A DNA stretch of 35,349 nucleotides, from contig JANOXC010000082.1 of assembly GCA_031418215.1 (NCBI GenBank), positions 1-35,349 on the forward strand. The letters run 5' to 3'. The stretch comes from JANOXC01 sp031418215. Lineage in GTDB: Bacteria > Bacteroidota > Bacteroidia > AKYH767-A > OLB10. Made by a program: the position numbers and the translations under genes. The notes under the pieces were generated by a model. The model had not been told where the DNA came from. It did not search any database and was given only the letters and a program-made list of their open reading frames with translations. This document shows positions 1 through 8,927 of this stretch, piece after piece. Positions within the stretch are counted from its first letter, which is position 1. Each line of letters opens with the position of its first letter.

Positions 1-202
1 ATTTCCCGCAGGACGTTACCATAGCTGGGTGGTGGATGAGAAAAATCTTCCCCATGATGTTATTATTACCGCAGTTGATGACGAGAAAAATATTATGTCA
101 ATGCGGCATTTGCAATATTCTTTATTCGGAGTGCAGTTTCATCCGGAATCTATTATGACTCCGGCGGGAAAACAGATTATTAGGAATTGGTTGGAGATAT
201 AA
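1..202 (+). CDS. Glutamine amidotransferase subunit of anthranilate/aminodeoxychorismate synthase (3' part)
   Basis: Only the C-terminal 66 residues are in the window; the reading frame begins at base 2 and stops with TAA at 200-202. The piece carries RYHSWVV and GVQFHPESIM. These hold the histidine and glutamate of the class I glutamine amidotransferase catalytic triad and are typical of TrpG/PabA, which supply ammonia from glutamine for anthranilate (tryptophan) or aminodeoxychorismate (folate) synthesis. The sequence alone does not separate TrpG from PabA, since the partner subunit would be to the left. The gene converges on the multicopper oxidase with about 75 bp between them. Confidence 0.88.
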   Translation, partial: FPAGRYHSWVVDEKNLPHDVIITAVDDEKNIMSMRHLQYSLFGVQFHPESIMTPAGKQIIRNWLEI

Positions 203-277
203 ATTATTGAAGAATGCAAATTGAATATTGAATATATGATTTTTCTCCGGACTCCGAACCATATACTCCCAACTACA

Positions 278-2302
278 TCAGTTCTTGAAACTAAATGCCG
301 CAGCATCCAATAACATTATCGGGTATTTACTCCACGTTTCTATTGAATTGCGGTGACGTATGCAGATCCAATAAGTGTGACCGATAGCCGATGCAGGAAA
401 AACGGCTGATGCTACACCAGTAGTACTTAATGTAACCTTGGTGCTGAAGTCAGGATAACTAAGATTTGTTGTACTATACAATTTAACTGTAATGGTATCA
501 GCGACTGTTTCGCTAATTCCTCTCATCATCCCTCCTCCTATATATAATCCTTCTAAAAACAAATGCAAAGTAAGTTTTGAACTGTTGCTAATGGTATAAT
601 TTGTTTTCGCTGTTGCTGTATTGCAATCTGTTGTTGTACTCAATGAGCCGGGTGAAATTCCAGATGGTACTGTTGCAGTGATATGATTGCTGTCATTAAC
701 GGTATAAACTGCATTGATGGAATTAAACTTTACAGAAGAAACCATGTTAAATCCTGAACCAATGATAGAGACAATAGCACCGGGTGCAATCGCCGTTGGC
801 GAATAGGAAGTTATTGCGGCAGGAATACAAGCTGGTTGAACCAGAAACTGTCCCATCATCCCCTGGTCTTCGTGTGATGCCAAATGACAGTGGAACATAT
901 AAGGATGCATTGTATCGGCATAGTCTGAAAATTTCATCACTATTTTTATCGTAGCATTTTTCCTCACAACTACTACATCCTTCCAACCTCTGTCAACGGC
1001 TGCAGCTAATGCTCCGTTTGAACTGAATATATAAAACTGTGCATCATGAATATGAAAAGGATGTGCCAGGTTTGAAGTATTGGTAAGTTCCCATACTTCC
1101 AAATTATTTAACTTCGATTGATAATCAATCCTATTAGCGTCATACAATTTGTTGTTTAATAAATAACAACCAGCCGCATCAGGTGGACAAGTTGAGCCAC
1201 CATTGGTCATGGTAACTGTACGAGTGACAGTTGCATCAGCTGAATTCCAAAAGGCGTTTGTGGTCAGTGATGCAGGAATCACTGTGACAGGATTTACCGT
1301 TTGTGCGACGATATTAAAATGCACAATATTAAAATCTCTTCCACCTAAAATATTTCTGAAATTAACATTACCGGCATTGATGGTTTGATATCCCGGCATA
1401 TCACCCGGCAAGCTGGCATTGTAAGCCTTTAAATCAAAAGATTGTCCTGACTGCCCGATAAAATTCACCAGTATTTCAACCCTTTCATCGGGTGCCAATA
1501 ATTTTCTTGTTCCCTGAACAGGAGTATTCAGTAATCCACCATCTGTAGCAATGGCATAAAATTGTCTATTGTCGCCAAAGCCTAAATTGTAAAATCTTTC
1601 CGTGGCTGTATTCAGAATACGTATCCTCACTATTTGTGCCGGCAAATTATATTGCGGATTCAAGGTAAAATTGGCAAACATGGTATCACCATAAAGTGAT
1701 TTTACAAACTGGTTGTCTGTATCAAATCTTCGGTCAGTTAATATCAAGGGGATATCATCAACTCCATATTTGCGCGGCAATGCCAATGCAGATTCAATAC
1801 TATCGCGAATGATGATTAATCCACCTAATCCCATGTTTAATTGTTCCATGGTATGCATGTGCAGATGCGGGTGGTACCAATATGTTGCAGCATTATTTTT
1901 TACCTTGAAATAAGGACTCCAGGTAGTGTTTTGCGGTATTACCTGATGTGGTCCGCCATCCATTATTGGAGTAAGATGAATGCCATGCCAGTGCATTGTA
2001 GTTGAATCGTTCATCTTATTGGTTACGTTAAGATGAACAGTATCGCCTTTATTCCAGATCAATGTAGGTCCCCATATATTGTTGCCATTAACTCCTGCAG
2101 AAATTGTTTGCTGCCCCGGCAAGACTTGTTTGAAAGTGTCTTTTACCGTGAGATTAAAAGTTGTACCATTCAATGTATCAGGAATCCAGAGTGTATGGTA
2201 CTGTGCGTTGACCGAACTGTAAAAACAAAAACAGCAAAGGATACATAAAATCACCTGCTTTAACACGTAAGGACATTTGTGAATTCTAAAAGCAAGATTC
2301 AT
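278..2302 (-). CDS. Secreted multicopper oxidase with TIG/IPT domain and C-terminal surface module
   Basis: The 674-residue protein starts with a signal peptide ending near VNAQ (residue 34). The multicopper oxidase part covers about residues 40-490 and has all four copper motifs: HWH (104-106), YHPHLH (143-148), HPFHIH (414-419) and HCHLASHEDQGMM (471-483). The last holds the type 1 Cys472, His477 and Met482. Such enzymes couple one-electron oxidation of metals or phenols to reduction of O2 to water. A TIG/IPT immunoglobulin-like domain follows (about 495-572). The last 100 residues are a module I recognise from Bacteroidota exported proteins (LFLEGLY.GGGMMR ... RHRNSIETWSKYP). The substrate (Cu(I), Mn(II), Fe(II) or organic) cannot be told. 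No copper-handling genes are adjacent. No clear promoter was found upstream. Confidence 0.9.
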   Translation of the reverse strand: MNLAFRIHKCPYVLKQVILCILCCFCFYSSVNAQYHTLWIPDTLNGTTFNLTVKDTFKQVLPGQQTISAGVNGNNIWGPTLIWNKGDTVHLNVTNKMNDSTTMHWHGIHLTPIMDGGPHQVIPQNTTWSPYFKVKNNAATYWYHPHLHMHTMEQLNMGLGGLIIIRDSIESALALPRKYGVDDIPLILTDRRFDTDNQFVKSLYGDTMFANFTLNPQYNLPAQIVRIRILNTATERFYNLGFGDNRQFYAIATDGGLLNTPVQGTRKLLAPDERVEILVNFIGQSGQSFDLKAYNASLPGDMPGYQTINAGNVNFRNILGGRDFNIVHFNIVAQTVNPVTVIPASLTTNAFWNSADATVTRTVTMTNGGSTCPPDAAGCYLLNNKLYDANRIDYQSKLNNLEVWELTNTSNLAHPFHIHDAQFYIFSSNGALAAAVDRGWKDVVVVRKNATIKIVMKFSDYADTMHPYMFHCHLASHEDQGMMGQFLVQPACIPAAITSYSPTAIAPGAIVSIIGSGFNMVSSVKFNSINAVYTVNDSNHITATVPSGISPGSLSTTTDCNTATAKTNYTISNSSKLTLHLFLEGLYIGGGMMRGISETVADTITVKLYSTTNLSYPDFSTKVTLSTTGVASAVFPASAIGHTYWICIRHRNSIETWSKYPIMLLDAAAFSFKN

Positions 2303-2465
2303 GGAATAGCTTATCGTAATGCTTAATTTTTTTATTGATGTTTCAGAACTGGAAAATGGCTTATTTCTTATACTTAAAAAAAGAAAAAAAGTTGCTATTT
2401 ACTTCTTGAAAAAAATATGGAAACATCATTGCTCGTGTTGAAGCCATTTCCAACTAGACAGGACA

Positions 2466-2498
2466 TTCTTAAAACAGCCCTCTAAATCGCTATCTTTG
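2466..2498 (+). promoter_or_regulatory. Promoter of rnpB (Bacteroidota-type)
   Basis: TATCTTTG at 2491-2498 is a perfect match to the Bacteroidota -7 consensus TAnnTTTG and ends five bases before the 5' end of the RNase P RNA at 2504. A TTC at 2466-2468, 22 bases upstream, is an imperfect -33 TTG. Confidence 0.7.
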
Positions 2499-2503
2499 CA
2501 GTG

Positions 2504-2920
2504 AAATAAGAACAAACCGTTCTATCGCTTCATACTTGATATGGGGAGGAAAGTCCGGGCAACACAGGGCAACGCACCTTGTTATAAGCAAGGGATTCCT
2601 TTGGAAGACAGAAAGTGCCGCAGAAAATATACCGCCCTGAAGTGTGTGCGCAAGCACTCTACTTCATGGTAAGGGTGAAATGGCGAGGTAAGAGCTCACC
2701 GCTCAACGGGTAACCAATGAGGCAAGGCAAACCTTGCGTGTTGTAAGGTCAAATAGGTGTCGATTTTGAGGCGGCCCGCTTCAATGTGGTGTGCAAACAT
2801 CACTGTCGGCATGGGTAGACTGCTTCAGGTTACGGGTAACTGTAATCGCAGATAAATGATAGAAGTTATTGCGCAAGCAATAAAACAGAACCCGGCTTAC
2901 AGGTTTGTTCTTATTTTTTT
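2504..2920 (+). ncRNA. rnpB: RNase P RNA, bacterial class A, with terminal U-run
   Basis: This is the catalytic RNA of RNase P, which removes the 5' leader of tRNA precursors. The conserved P4-side motif GAGGAAAGTCCGGGC lies near 2546-2560, and its distant partner ACAGAACCCGGCTTACAGG lies at 2885-2903. The internal signature around 2671-2700 (GGGTGAAATGGCGAGGTAAG, then AGCTCACC) belongs to the specificity domain. Helix P1 closes the molecule: AAATAAGAACAAACC at 2504-2518 pairs perfectly with GGTTTGTTCTTATTT at 2902-2916. The T-run to 2920 directly after P1 can act as the terminator. The length of about 413 nt is normal for class A. Confidence 0.97.
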
Positions 2921-3424
2921 AAGCGCTTGACATTACTTGTTTGATTCAAACAAAATACCTCAGATTAGGGGCTTGTACATTATCCTTAGCTTATGATTAT
3001 CCATTGCCCGCTCCAAGGCCGCAAGGCCCCGCCCTCCTGTTTTAATCTGGTCTTTGCTTAAACATTTATACCCCAAGATGTTTTTCTGTGATTGGAATAT
3101 ATTTTTCCTATTACAATTCATTCTTCATACGCAAATCCACTAGGCTTAAAACAGAAGGGCTGGAAATTATTTAAATGCTACTTACATCAACAATATCTAA
3201 TACTTTATACACATAGAAACAAAAACTGCTGCCCTAAACTAAAACATCAAAACATTAATTCAATAATGTTGTCGACAAGTAAGCCTCATGTCACCAAAAT
3301 CCAAATTTTTTTAAATTGTCGATACAAGTGACTATCGTTATTCAAATTATTATCAGCCTGCCAAAATGAATTGTTTTTACTTACAGCGGTCCCTAATTAT
3401 TTTTCATTCAGGATATATATAATG
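2921..3424. other. Intergenic region without recognisable gene
   Basis: About 500 bp between rnpB and the 3' end of the HTH regulator. A short GC-rich stretch near 3008-3040 contains a small GGCC..GGCC palindrome. The only open frame of any length (79 codons, plus strand, 3092-3331) has unlikely composition and no recognisable domain. I see no RNA gene or repeat here. Confidence 0.6.
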
Positions 3425-4423
3425 TTACATACTATCCTTCCTGGATGCTGCAATTTTATCTTGTAATGCATTAAAGAAACGGTTCCGTTCTTTTTCACTG
3501 ACTGTACTGATAAGCAAAGATTTTTTGATGGTGTTTTCGAGAGACTTCTTGGTATAATTACAAAAACGAACATCACGTGTGTTAATATAATTCAACACGC
3601 CATAATTTAGAAATGTTGTGAGGACACCATCCGTCTCAGCCAGTATGGAATTGTGACCCAAAAATAATTCATTAAAATACAGTTGGAAATTGCCTGAATT
3701 CCCTTTTGGTTCGTCCACAATCATAAATTTCTCACCGCATTCAGCCTGGTCTTTAATATGCCTGATTAATGCCTGCAACTGATCATAAAGATTTTCTACT
3801 GTTTCCTTCTTTCTAAAAACCCCTGCATATTTATAATATTCCAATTGCCGCACAATAGCATTAATTGATTCGATGCCCCATATTTCAACTGAGGGTACCT
3901 GATTGTAGGTTCGGATAATGTCAACTCCTGTATCATGTAATACCTTGCTTATTTCATAATCTTCAAACTGCATTTTGGCATATTGCGGATAGGAAAGCAC
4001 ACTTCTCATCCAGAAGAAATATTTAAAAGCTGCCAACTCCGAAAACTGGAAATAATAAAAAATGGGAAGGTCCTTGGCCTCATAATAAAGTAACTTCTGT
4101 TTTGCACCATTGATGGCCTTCATGCCAGTTAGCATGTCTTTCAGGTAATTTTCATAGTTGAAGTGTTCGGGCTCCACAGGACTTCCAAAAAAGGCTATGC
4201 TGTTGGAGTCAATGTTCATCAGGTGGTCGAGGGAAACATGGTAATGCTTACTTAATTTCTGTATCTCCTCAAAAGAGATGGCTTTTTCGCCTCTTATCCT
4301 TCGGTAAGCACTGTCGTTGCTGATGTTCAGCAACCCTGCAACATCATCTACCAATGAAATATTTGCAGGCACCAAAGCTTTAATATGCTGGAAAAAATAT
4401 TGTTGTAATTCGGCTGAATCCAT
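3425..4423 (-). CDS. Helix-turn-helix transcriptional regulator (BetR-like N-terminus)
   Basis: A 332-residue cytoplasmic protein with an N-terminal helix-turn-helix of the type found in BetR-like and XRE-like regulators, about residues 20-72. The region reads DVAGLLNISNDSAYRRIRGE and then a second helix EEIQKLSKHYHVSLDHLM. The remaining 260 residues are a long helical region with many aromatic residues and no recognised catalytic motif; proteins of this layout are common in Bacteroidota and their ligand is unknown. The gene stands alone, followed by about 250 bp of A+T-rich sequence before the neighbouring pseudogene, so a target cannot be proposed from context. Confidence 0.72.
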   Translation of the reverse strand: MDSAELQQYFFQHIKALVPANISLVDDVAGLLNISNDSAYRRIRGEKAISFEEIQKLSKHYHVSLDHLMNIDSNSIAFFGSPVEPEHFNYENYLKDMLTGMKAINGAKQKLLYYEAKDLPIFYYFQFSELAAFKYFFWMRSVLSYPQYAKMQFEDYEISKVLHDTGVDIIRTYNQVPSVEIWGIESINAIVRQLEYYKYAGVFRKKETVENLYDQLQALIRHIKDQAECGEKFMIVDEPKGNSGNFQLYFNELFLGHNSILAETDGVLTTFLNYGVLNYINTRDVRFCNYTKKSLENTIKKSLLISTVSEKERNRFFNALQDKIAASRKDSM

Positions 4424-4670
4424 ATAATAGTATTTAAAATCTCTAGTAGAATCTAATTACTCAATAGTTATTTTTGGTAAAAACTACGGCTATACAAAAA
4501 TACTATTTTGTTTTAACTGAAAAAGCCCTTTTTTGTTGATCTTCCCCCTTCAAAACTCTAAAATCTGTATCCGACCATCTACGTATCTTCATTGTTGTGG
4601 CAATAATAAATAGGAAGGAAAAAAAAATAGTAGAATTAAGCAGTCCCTTCTTATTTTAAAATCATAACTA

Positions 4671-5282
4671 TTAAAAATACCAAGCCAATTTAAATCCCAC
4701 CACCCTGTTATAATTGGTCGTAGTTGCATCTGGCAGAATATTCATTAACCCCATGTCATAAAAAAAATGGCCCACATAATTTTCGCGAAAATATGCTCCG
4801 AATTCAAAAACCAGTCTCCAGCCTGATCTTGTTAACTCGCTTTCCTTACCAAAATTAATTTTAGATGTTTGGCGATACCCGTTAACATCATAATAATTCT
4901 GCTTACCTCCTACTCCCAAAGCATAATACCCGCCTGCTCCAATAAACACTTCCGTATTTTTGGTGGTGTTGAATTTACCTCTAAAAGTTAAGGGCAATTC
5001 AAGGTATAATCGCCTTATGAGGTTCTTATAGCCATAGGAATCGTAATATTTATAGCCTTAGCCACTTAACAGCAGCTGTGCCTGAACATCAACATATTCC
5101 GATAATGTGGAATTCATCACAAACCCTCTATTAAATCCTAAACGTGAATCAGAAGTAATTCCAACAGCACGGTTTGCCGATATCTGAGCACCGGCAGTAA
5201 AACCAAATTTTGTCTGGCATTTTGCGGTAGCATTAGCAAATAAAATCAGAATTAAAAAGATGCTGCTTTTGATATTGCGCAG
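4671..5282 (-). pseudogene. Outer-membrane beta-barrel protein, broken by an in-frame stop and a lost start
   Basis: One continuous reading frame encodes a signal peptide (RNIKSSIFLILILFANATA), then KFGFTAGAQISANRAVG and, after an in-frame TAA at 5058-5060, GYKYYDSYGYKNLIRRLYLE and LPLTFRGKF. It ends VVGFKLAWYF, with the aromatic C-terminus of an outer-membrane beta-barrel. Frame and similarity are unbroken across the stop, so this is a nonsense mutation, not a gene boundary. At the 5' end no ATG lies between the upstream in-frame stop and the signal peptide; a CTG at 5280-5282 occupies the expected start position. The 108-codon part after the stop has no signal peptide and is unlikely to work alone. 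The start lies only 8 bp after the carbonic anhydrase stop, so the two were probably co-transcribed. A sequencing error at the stop cannot be excluded. Confidence 0.75.
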
Positions 5283-5290
5283 GTTTCAGT

Positions 5291-5920
5291 TTATTCAAAA
5301 AAAGTAACAATACCTGTATCCAGATTATACAGGCCCCCAATAATTTTTAATTGTTTAGTAGCCTCTAAATCTCTTAATATATCACTTTGTTCTCTTACTT
5401 TTTTCACAGTTAGAAAAACATTATTTTTTGTTACATTATTCATAAAAGTCTCATTCTTTCCATTGCGATCTGTTTTTGTTTCTGTTTCCATTTCAATGGC
5501 AGGTTTAATTTTATTCAACAGATTGGTGATATTTCCCAATACGATATTATTACAAGCGCCTTCTATCGCACCGCATTTAGTATGACCAAGCACAACAATG
5601 AGTTTTGAGCCGGCAACCTTGCATGCCATTTCCATACTGCCAACAATGTCATCATTAAAAATATTTCCAGCTATGCGAATACTTAGAATATCTCCTAATC
5701 CCTGGTCAAAAATCAATTCTGCGGAAGTCCTGGAATCAATACAACTTAAAATAGCGGCAAAGGGAAATTGACCGGAAGATGTTTCATTCACTTGCTGTAA
5801 CAAATTCCTGTGCGCCTTGATGTTGTTAACGAACCGCTCATTGCCCTCTTTCAAAATCTTCAGGGCCATTTCTGGAGTCAATTCATCTTGTGTAGCCTTT
5901 GTATGTGATTTCATTAGCAA
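5291..5920 (-). CDS. Beta-class carbonic anhydrase
   Basis: A 209-residue cytoplasmic zinc enzyme interconverting CO2 and bicarbonate. The zinc ligands of beta-carbonic anhydrases are visible: Cys60 in SCIDSR, with the Asp62-Arg64 dyad, and His113 and Cys116 in GHTKCGA. Length and motif spacing are normal for the family. The C-terminus (GGLYNLDTGIVTFF) matches the usual closing strand. It is the first gene of a likely two-gene unit with the beta-barrel pseudogene downstream. The start is the ATG at 5920; a second Met two codons later would also serve. Confidence 0.93.
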   Translation of the reverse strand: MLMKSHTKATQDELTPEMALKILKEGNERFVNNIKAHRNLLQQVNETSSGQFPFAAILSCIDSRTSAELIFDQGLGDILSIRIAGNIFNDDIVGSMEMACKVAGSKLIVVLGHTKCGAIEGACNNIVLGNITNLLNKIKPAIEMETETKTDRNGKNETFMNNVTKNNVFLTVKKVREQSDILRDLEATKQLKIIGGLYNLDTGIVTFFE

Positions 5921-5981
5921 ATATTGTTATTCAAGATAATTGAAAGTGGAGTTAAAAATAAATAAAATATTGCAGGTGAAT

Positions 5982-6021
5982 TAAAGAAATAATGCACCGG
6001 GTATTAATCTCCCGATGCATT
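5982..6021 (-). terminator. Hairpin terminator after the 6040-6780 gene
   Basis: AATGCACCGGG at 5991-6001 and CCCGATGCATT at 6011-6021 form an 11-bp stem (one G.T pair) just past the stop at 6040. On the minus strand it is followed by an interrupted T-rich stretch, so termination may be moderate. Confidence 0.55.
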
Positions 6022-6039
6022 AAATAAAATCTTAATATA

Positions 6040-6780
6040 TTATTTCAGGAATTTACGGAGATGCTCATCTGTTGAAACCACACATTCATTCCATGTTTTC
6101 CAGAAATTATCCCAGGAACCGGCGCCGTACATGGCTTCATAATCTTCACGCCATTTGATATCAATGTCAAAGGTTGCATAATTATCAAAACTGTAAATAA
6201 TGGCTGCATCAGCACCTTTTGCGCTGAACAATTCATTGTTAAACACACGCAATGAAAATGGGTATTTCTTAGTGTCCCAAAGTGCTTTCCATTTTTTCAT
6301 CAGGTCATTAAACTGGTACCGCATACCTGACTTAATGTCAACGCTCCATACATCCAGATTAGCAGGATTATAATTGGCAGGTGTGTAAGAAAGATCTTCC
6401 TGCAAACGCCATAGATTAGACTCACCATAAGTTTCAACATGCGCATCTACATTTTTTGTCCAGTCATCATCATGCTCTTTATTTCCATTTGGCTGATGAT
6501 CCAAATCAGTGTAAGTCGTCGGCCCCATTGACCAGATATACCAGCCATTGCTTCCGGTACCTTCTGTAATCATAGAAATACGTGCCTGATAAGGGGCTGT
6601 ATTGTGATATTTAGCGTTGTGCCCCTTTATTCCATCTTCAAACATTTTTTCATGACCGCGTTTAGGCATCATGTAATTTGTTTCATACATCTGGTAAGGT
6701 TTTTTCGCAGGTGCTGTTTGTGCATTCAGCGATACGGTGTACCCTACCAGTACAGCGATAATCAGTAAGCTTTTTTTCAT
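6040..6780 (-). CDS. Secreted protein of unknown function, two similar halves
   Basis: A 246-residue protein with a clear signal peptide (cleavage after SLNAQ, residue 21). Both halves have the look of a small alpha/beta-barrel (ferredoxin-like) fold: YQMYETNYMMPKRGHEKMFED near residue 30 and DVWSVDIKSGMRYQFNDLMK near 145. Both are rich in Trp and Tyr, so an internal duplication is likely. No catalytic motif is evident. It has its own promoter and terminator and appears to be a single-gene unit. I do not recognise a named family; periplasmic or outer-surface location is inferred from the signal peptide. Confidence 0.6.
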   Translation of the reverse strand: MKKSLLIIAVLVGYTVSLNAQTAPAKKPYQMYETNYMMPKRGHEKMFEDGIKGHNAKYHNTAPYQARISMITEGTGSNGWYIWSMGPTTYTDLDHQPNGNKEHDDDWTKNVDAHVETYGESNLWRLQEDLSYTPANYNPANLDVWSVDIKSGMRYQFNDLMKKWKALWDTKKYPFSLRVFNNELFSAKGADAAIIYSFDNYATFDIDIKWREDYEAMYGAGSWDNFWKTWNECVVSTDEHLRKFLK

Positions 6781-6811
6781 GATGTTGTTGGTTTTTTGGT
6801 TTATATTAAAA

Positions 6812-6841
6812 CAAAGATATCATTTCAATATTAAGTTCCAA
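6812..6841 (-). promoter_or_regulatory. Consensus Bacteroidota promoter of the 6040-6780 gene
   Basis: On the minus strand TTG (6841-6839) is followed after exactly 19 bases by TATCTTTG (6819-6812), the textbook -33/-7 pair of the Bacteroidota housekeeping sigma factor, about 32 bp from the start codon. It is a useful contrast with the stress promoters in this window, whose -7 elements lack the first T. Confidence 0.75.
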
Positions 6842-6939
6842 ATTGAGCGTCAAAACCGGTGATTTCGCACGAATTTACTACTAAGAAAACCTGAATCAAC
6901 TAAGGGACTAATAAATAATCATAAAAAAATCAATACCTG

Positions 6940-7608
6940 CTAAGATCCAAGAATATTAACATCTTCATTTTCTATAATCTTCTTCGAATAACCATTTAAT
7001 GTAATATTGATCATGGCCTTTCCAAACGAGGTGGTATTAGTAACTACACCCTTTAAATGCTTTAATAGAAAATAAAACGGGTTTAAAATGGCAATAAAAA
7101 AATTATAGGCCTTGGTCTTTGAACGAATCCCTTTCAATGATTGAATAAAACCCGGCCTGAACATATACGCATTCTTAAAATGCATGGAAAGTAATTTGTT
7201 TTCTGTCCTGCCTTTAACCCTGGCCCACATCATGCTTCCCTTTTCAGAGCTATCTGTCCCCTTTCCGGAAACATAAACAAAAGTAAAATCAACACCTGTC
7301 TTTTTGATAGCTTCAGCGACGCTGATTGTCAGGTCATAAGTGGTTTTGGTATATTCCTCTTCAGAAAGTCCAACAGCGGAAACACCAAGGCAAAAATAGC
7401 ATGCATTATAACCCGAAAATTCATTGATAAGAGAAGAGAAATCAGAAAAATCTTGATGTATCACTTCTCTCAACTTCTCATGTTTTATTGAAACTTGTCT
7501 ACGGTTAATCAATAAAACTTTTCCTTCATCTTTGCTATCCAGACATTCCAGTAAAACTGACTGTCCTACCATTCCTGTTGCACCAAATATAATTGCATGA
7601 ATACTCAT
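6940..7608 (-). CDS. NAD(P)-binding Rossmann-fold protein (NmrA/epimerase-like)
   Basis: 222 residues beginning with a beta-alpha-beta nucleotide-binding unit, IIFGATGMVGQSVLLECL, whose GxxGxxG glycines are at residues 9, 12 and 15. This places it in the atypical short-chain dehydrogenase group that includes HTATIP2-like and YwnB-like proteins. VYVSGKGTDSSEKGSMMWARVKGRTE carries a Ser but no ordinary YxxxK catalytic pair, so dehydrogenase activity is uncertain. A hydrophobic stretch near 168-185 (FFIAILNPFYFLLKHL) could contact the membrane. It is a single gene with no operon partner. Confidence 0.8.
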   Translation of the reverse strand: MSIHAIIFGATGMVGQSVLLECLDSKDEGKVLLINRRQVSIKHEKLREVIHQDFSDFSSLINEFSGYNACYFCLGVSAVGLSEEEYTKTTYDLTISVAEAIKKTGVDFTFVYVSGKGTDSSEKGSMMWARVKGRTENKLLSMHFKNAYMFRPGFIQSLKGIRSKTKAYNFFIAILNPFYFLLKHLKGVVTNTTSFGKAMINITLNGYSKKIIENEDVNILGS

Positions 7609-7764
7609 CGTATTTTGATAAATTTATTTCAACAATAAAGTAATTGTAACTCCAATTATCGAAATCCTTGCTTAATTAAAAGCAGGGAGCAATATTATTA
7701 GAAAATAGCATTGCAAAAATAATCGAAATAAAATAACCCGAATAAAAATGTTTAGTTGAAATGA

Positions 7765-8034
7765 TTACTTATAGGTAATATTATTGATATCAATTTTATC
7801 TAAAGAAAAATAATCACTTTCATAATCAAGTGGTGACTTATTCTCTGCTTTCCAGTCATTATAAAAATATTCATTTTGTTCACATCGTTTACAGTTCCTG
7901 GAGGCAACAAAATCATATTTATCTCCATTTTCCTTAACATGATTTGAATAATCCTGATATCGCCAGCTGTGGCCCAATAAGTCACACCATCTTGAATTAA
8001 TATTACCCAGTAATTTCCTGTTAAAATTCCGCAC
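7765..8034 (-). CDS. Small conserved protein with Cys/His cluster, DUF1660-like
   Basis: 89 residues. CDLLGHSWRY (Cys17, His22) and NCKRCEQNEY (Cys48, Cys51) resemble the short zinc-ribbon-like DUF1660 proteins often met in phages and Bacteroidota. Four ligands for a metal ion are present, but binding is inference. No signal peptide. It has no close co-directional neighbour: 151 bp separate it from the DUF5670-like gene upstream. Confidence 0.5.
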   Translation of the reverse strand: MRNFNRKLLGNINSRWCDLLGHSWRYQDYSNHVKENGDKYDFVASRNCKRCEQNEYFYNDWKAENKSPLDYESDYFSLDKIDINNITYK

Positions 8035-8183
8035 TATCGTTGAATTATATTAAAATACATCAAAATAAAATAAATAACGCTCAAAATAATGAGTTATTTC
8101 AGGTTGCCTATTATTGACTCAGTTTATTAAACTAATTCTGTGCAATTAATCAGATTATATCCAACTATCTTTTTAAAAACTAA

Positions 8184-8342
8184 TTAACCCATAGTTTTAT
8201 TTCCTTGTATCAACCTAATTATAATTGCTGTGGCAGACAGTACCAATAATATATTTACCGTATAGCCGGTTTTAAATGCAGCAATTCCAATTATCCATAA
8301 AATCAGTAGTACTCCAGCCAATGAAAAAAGTCGATTGTTCAT
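8184..8342 (-). CDS. DUF5670 / lmo0937-type small membrane protein
   Basis: A 52-residue protein: MNNRLFSLAGVLLILWIIG, then AAFKTGYTVN, then ILLVLSATAIIIRLIQGNK. Two hydrophobic helices joined by a short glycine-containing turn and an IRLIQG end are the signature of lmo0937-type (DUF5670) proteins, which accompany general-stress genes in many bacteria. It lies about 100 bp downstream of the disordered protein gene at 8446-8793, separated by a hairpin terminator, and probably receives read-through from that stress promoter. A second member of the family is at 16701-16856. Confidence 0.72.
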   Translation of the reverse strand: MNNRLFSLAGVLLILWIIGIAAFKTGYTVNILLVLSATAIIIRLIQGNKTMG

Positions 8343-8378
8343 TTTATTAATATTGTTTGATAAGAAATAAATTCGATT

Positions 8379-8417
8379 AAAAAAAAGTAAGGAGCAGCGG
8401 TTTCTTGGAAACTTACT
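8379..8417 (-). terminator. Hairpin terminator after the 8446-8793 gene
   Basis: On the minus strand AGTAAG (8417-8412) pairs with CTTACT (8391-8386), with an inner GTTTC/GAAAC stem, followed by eight Ts. Confidence 0.55.
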
Positions 8418-8445
8418 CCAACACTTTTCATCAAATATAAGCTGC

Positions 8446-8793
8446 TTATTTCTTCCTTTGATTTAAACTGTGATTTTGATTACTGAACTTAATATCTGCA
8501 GGATCTGCCTTCTTTGTTTTATCAAATACTTTGCTCTCCTGCGGTACAATTACCGGTTGTTGGCCCAGTATTCCCTTTCCTTCAATCACAGGTGCAATGT
8601 ATTCATGCTTATGATCCGTATCTTGATGTTCCTTTTCAACTTTAGTCTGATCCATTTCTTCTTTTGAATTGGCTGTCGTTTCCTCAGGTTTCGCAACTAC
8701 GGTGTTTTTGTCACTCAAGGTGGGTGCTGTTACAGTTTTGTGTTTGCTTTCCGGTGATTTAATTTTAACTTCTTCTTTCAGATGGTTTTTCAT
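8446..8793 (-). CDS. Disordered hydrophilic stress-associated protein
   Basis: 115 residues, extremely rich in Lys, Glu, Thr and Gln with almost no hydrophobic core, and no signal peptide or membrane segment. The C-terminal third (YIAPVIEGKGILGQQPVIVP) is the only ordered-looking part. Composition resembles hydrophilin-type proteins that protect cells during water loss, but this is an inference from composition only. Its promoter (8928-8993) carries the shared 37-bp stress box, with an unusually long untranslated leader of about 130 bp that contains no small gene I could find. Confidence 0.55.
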   Translation of the reverse strand: MKNHLKEEVKIKSPESKHKTVTAPTLSDKNTVVAKPEETTANSKEEMDQTKVEKEHQDTDHKHEYIAPVIEGKGILGQQPVIVPQESKVFDKTKKADPADIKFSNQNHSLNQRKK

Positions 8794-8927
8794 TTTTGGA
8801 TTATTTTATTGTGTAAATTATTGAGATAAAATTGAATTGAATGCTTTATTATTTACCTGGAACAGATTCTTTTTATTTGCTAATTTTTCATAATTCCCAG
8901 AGGATTATTTCCTTAATTTTTGTTTTA

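Noticed and set aside
3092..3331. 79-codon plus-strand open frame downstream of rnpB
   Set aside because: Unlikely composition, no domain, no promoter or ribosome signal, and no neighbour in the same direction.
5058..5060. Programmed readthrough or recoding at the in-frame TAA of the beta-barrel gene
   Set aside because: No flanking recoding structure is visible and the start codon is also damaged, so decay is simpler.
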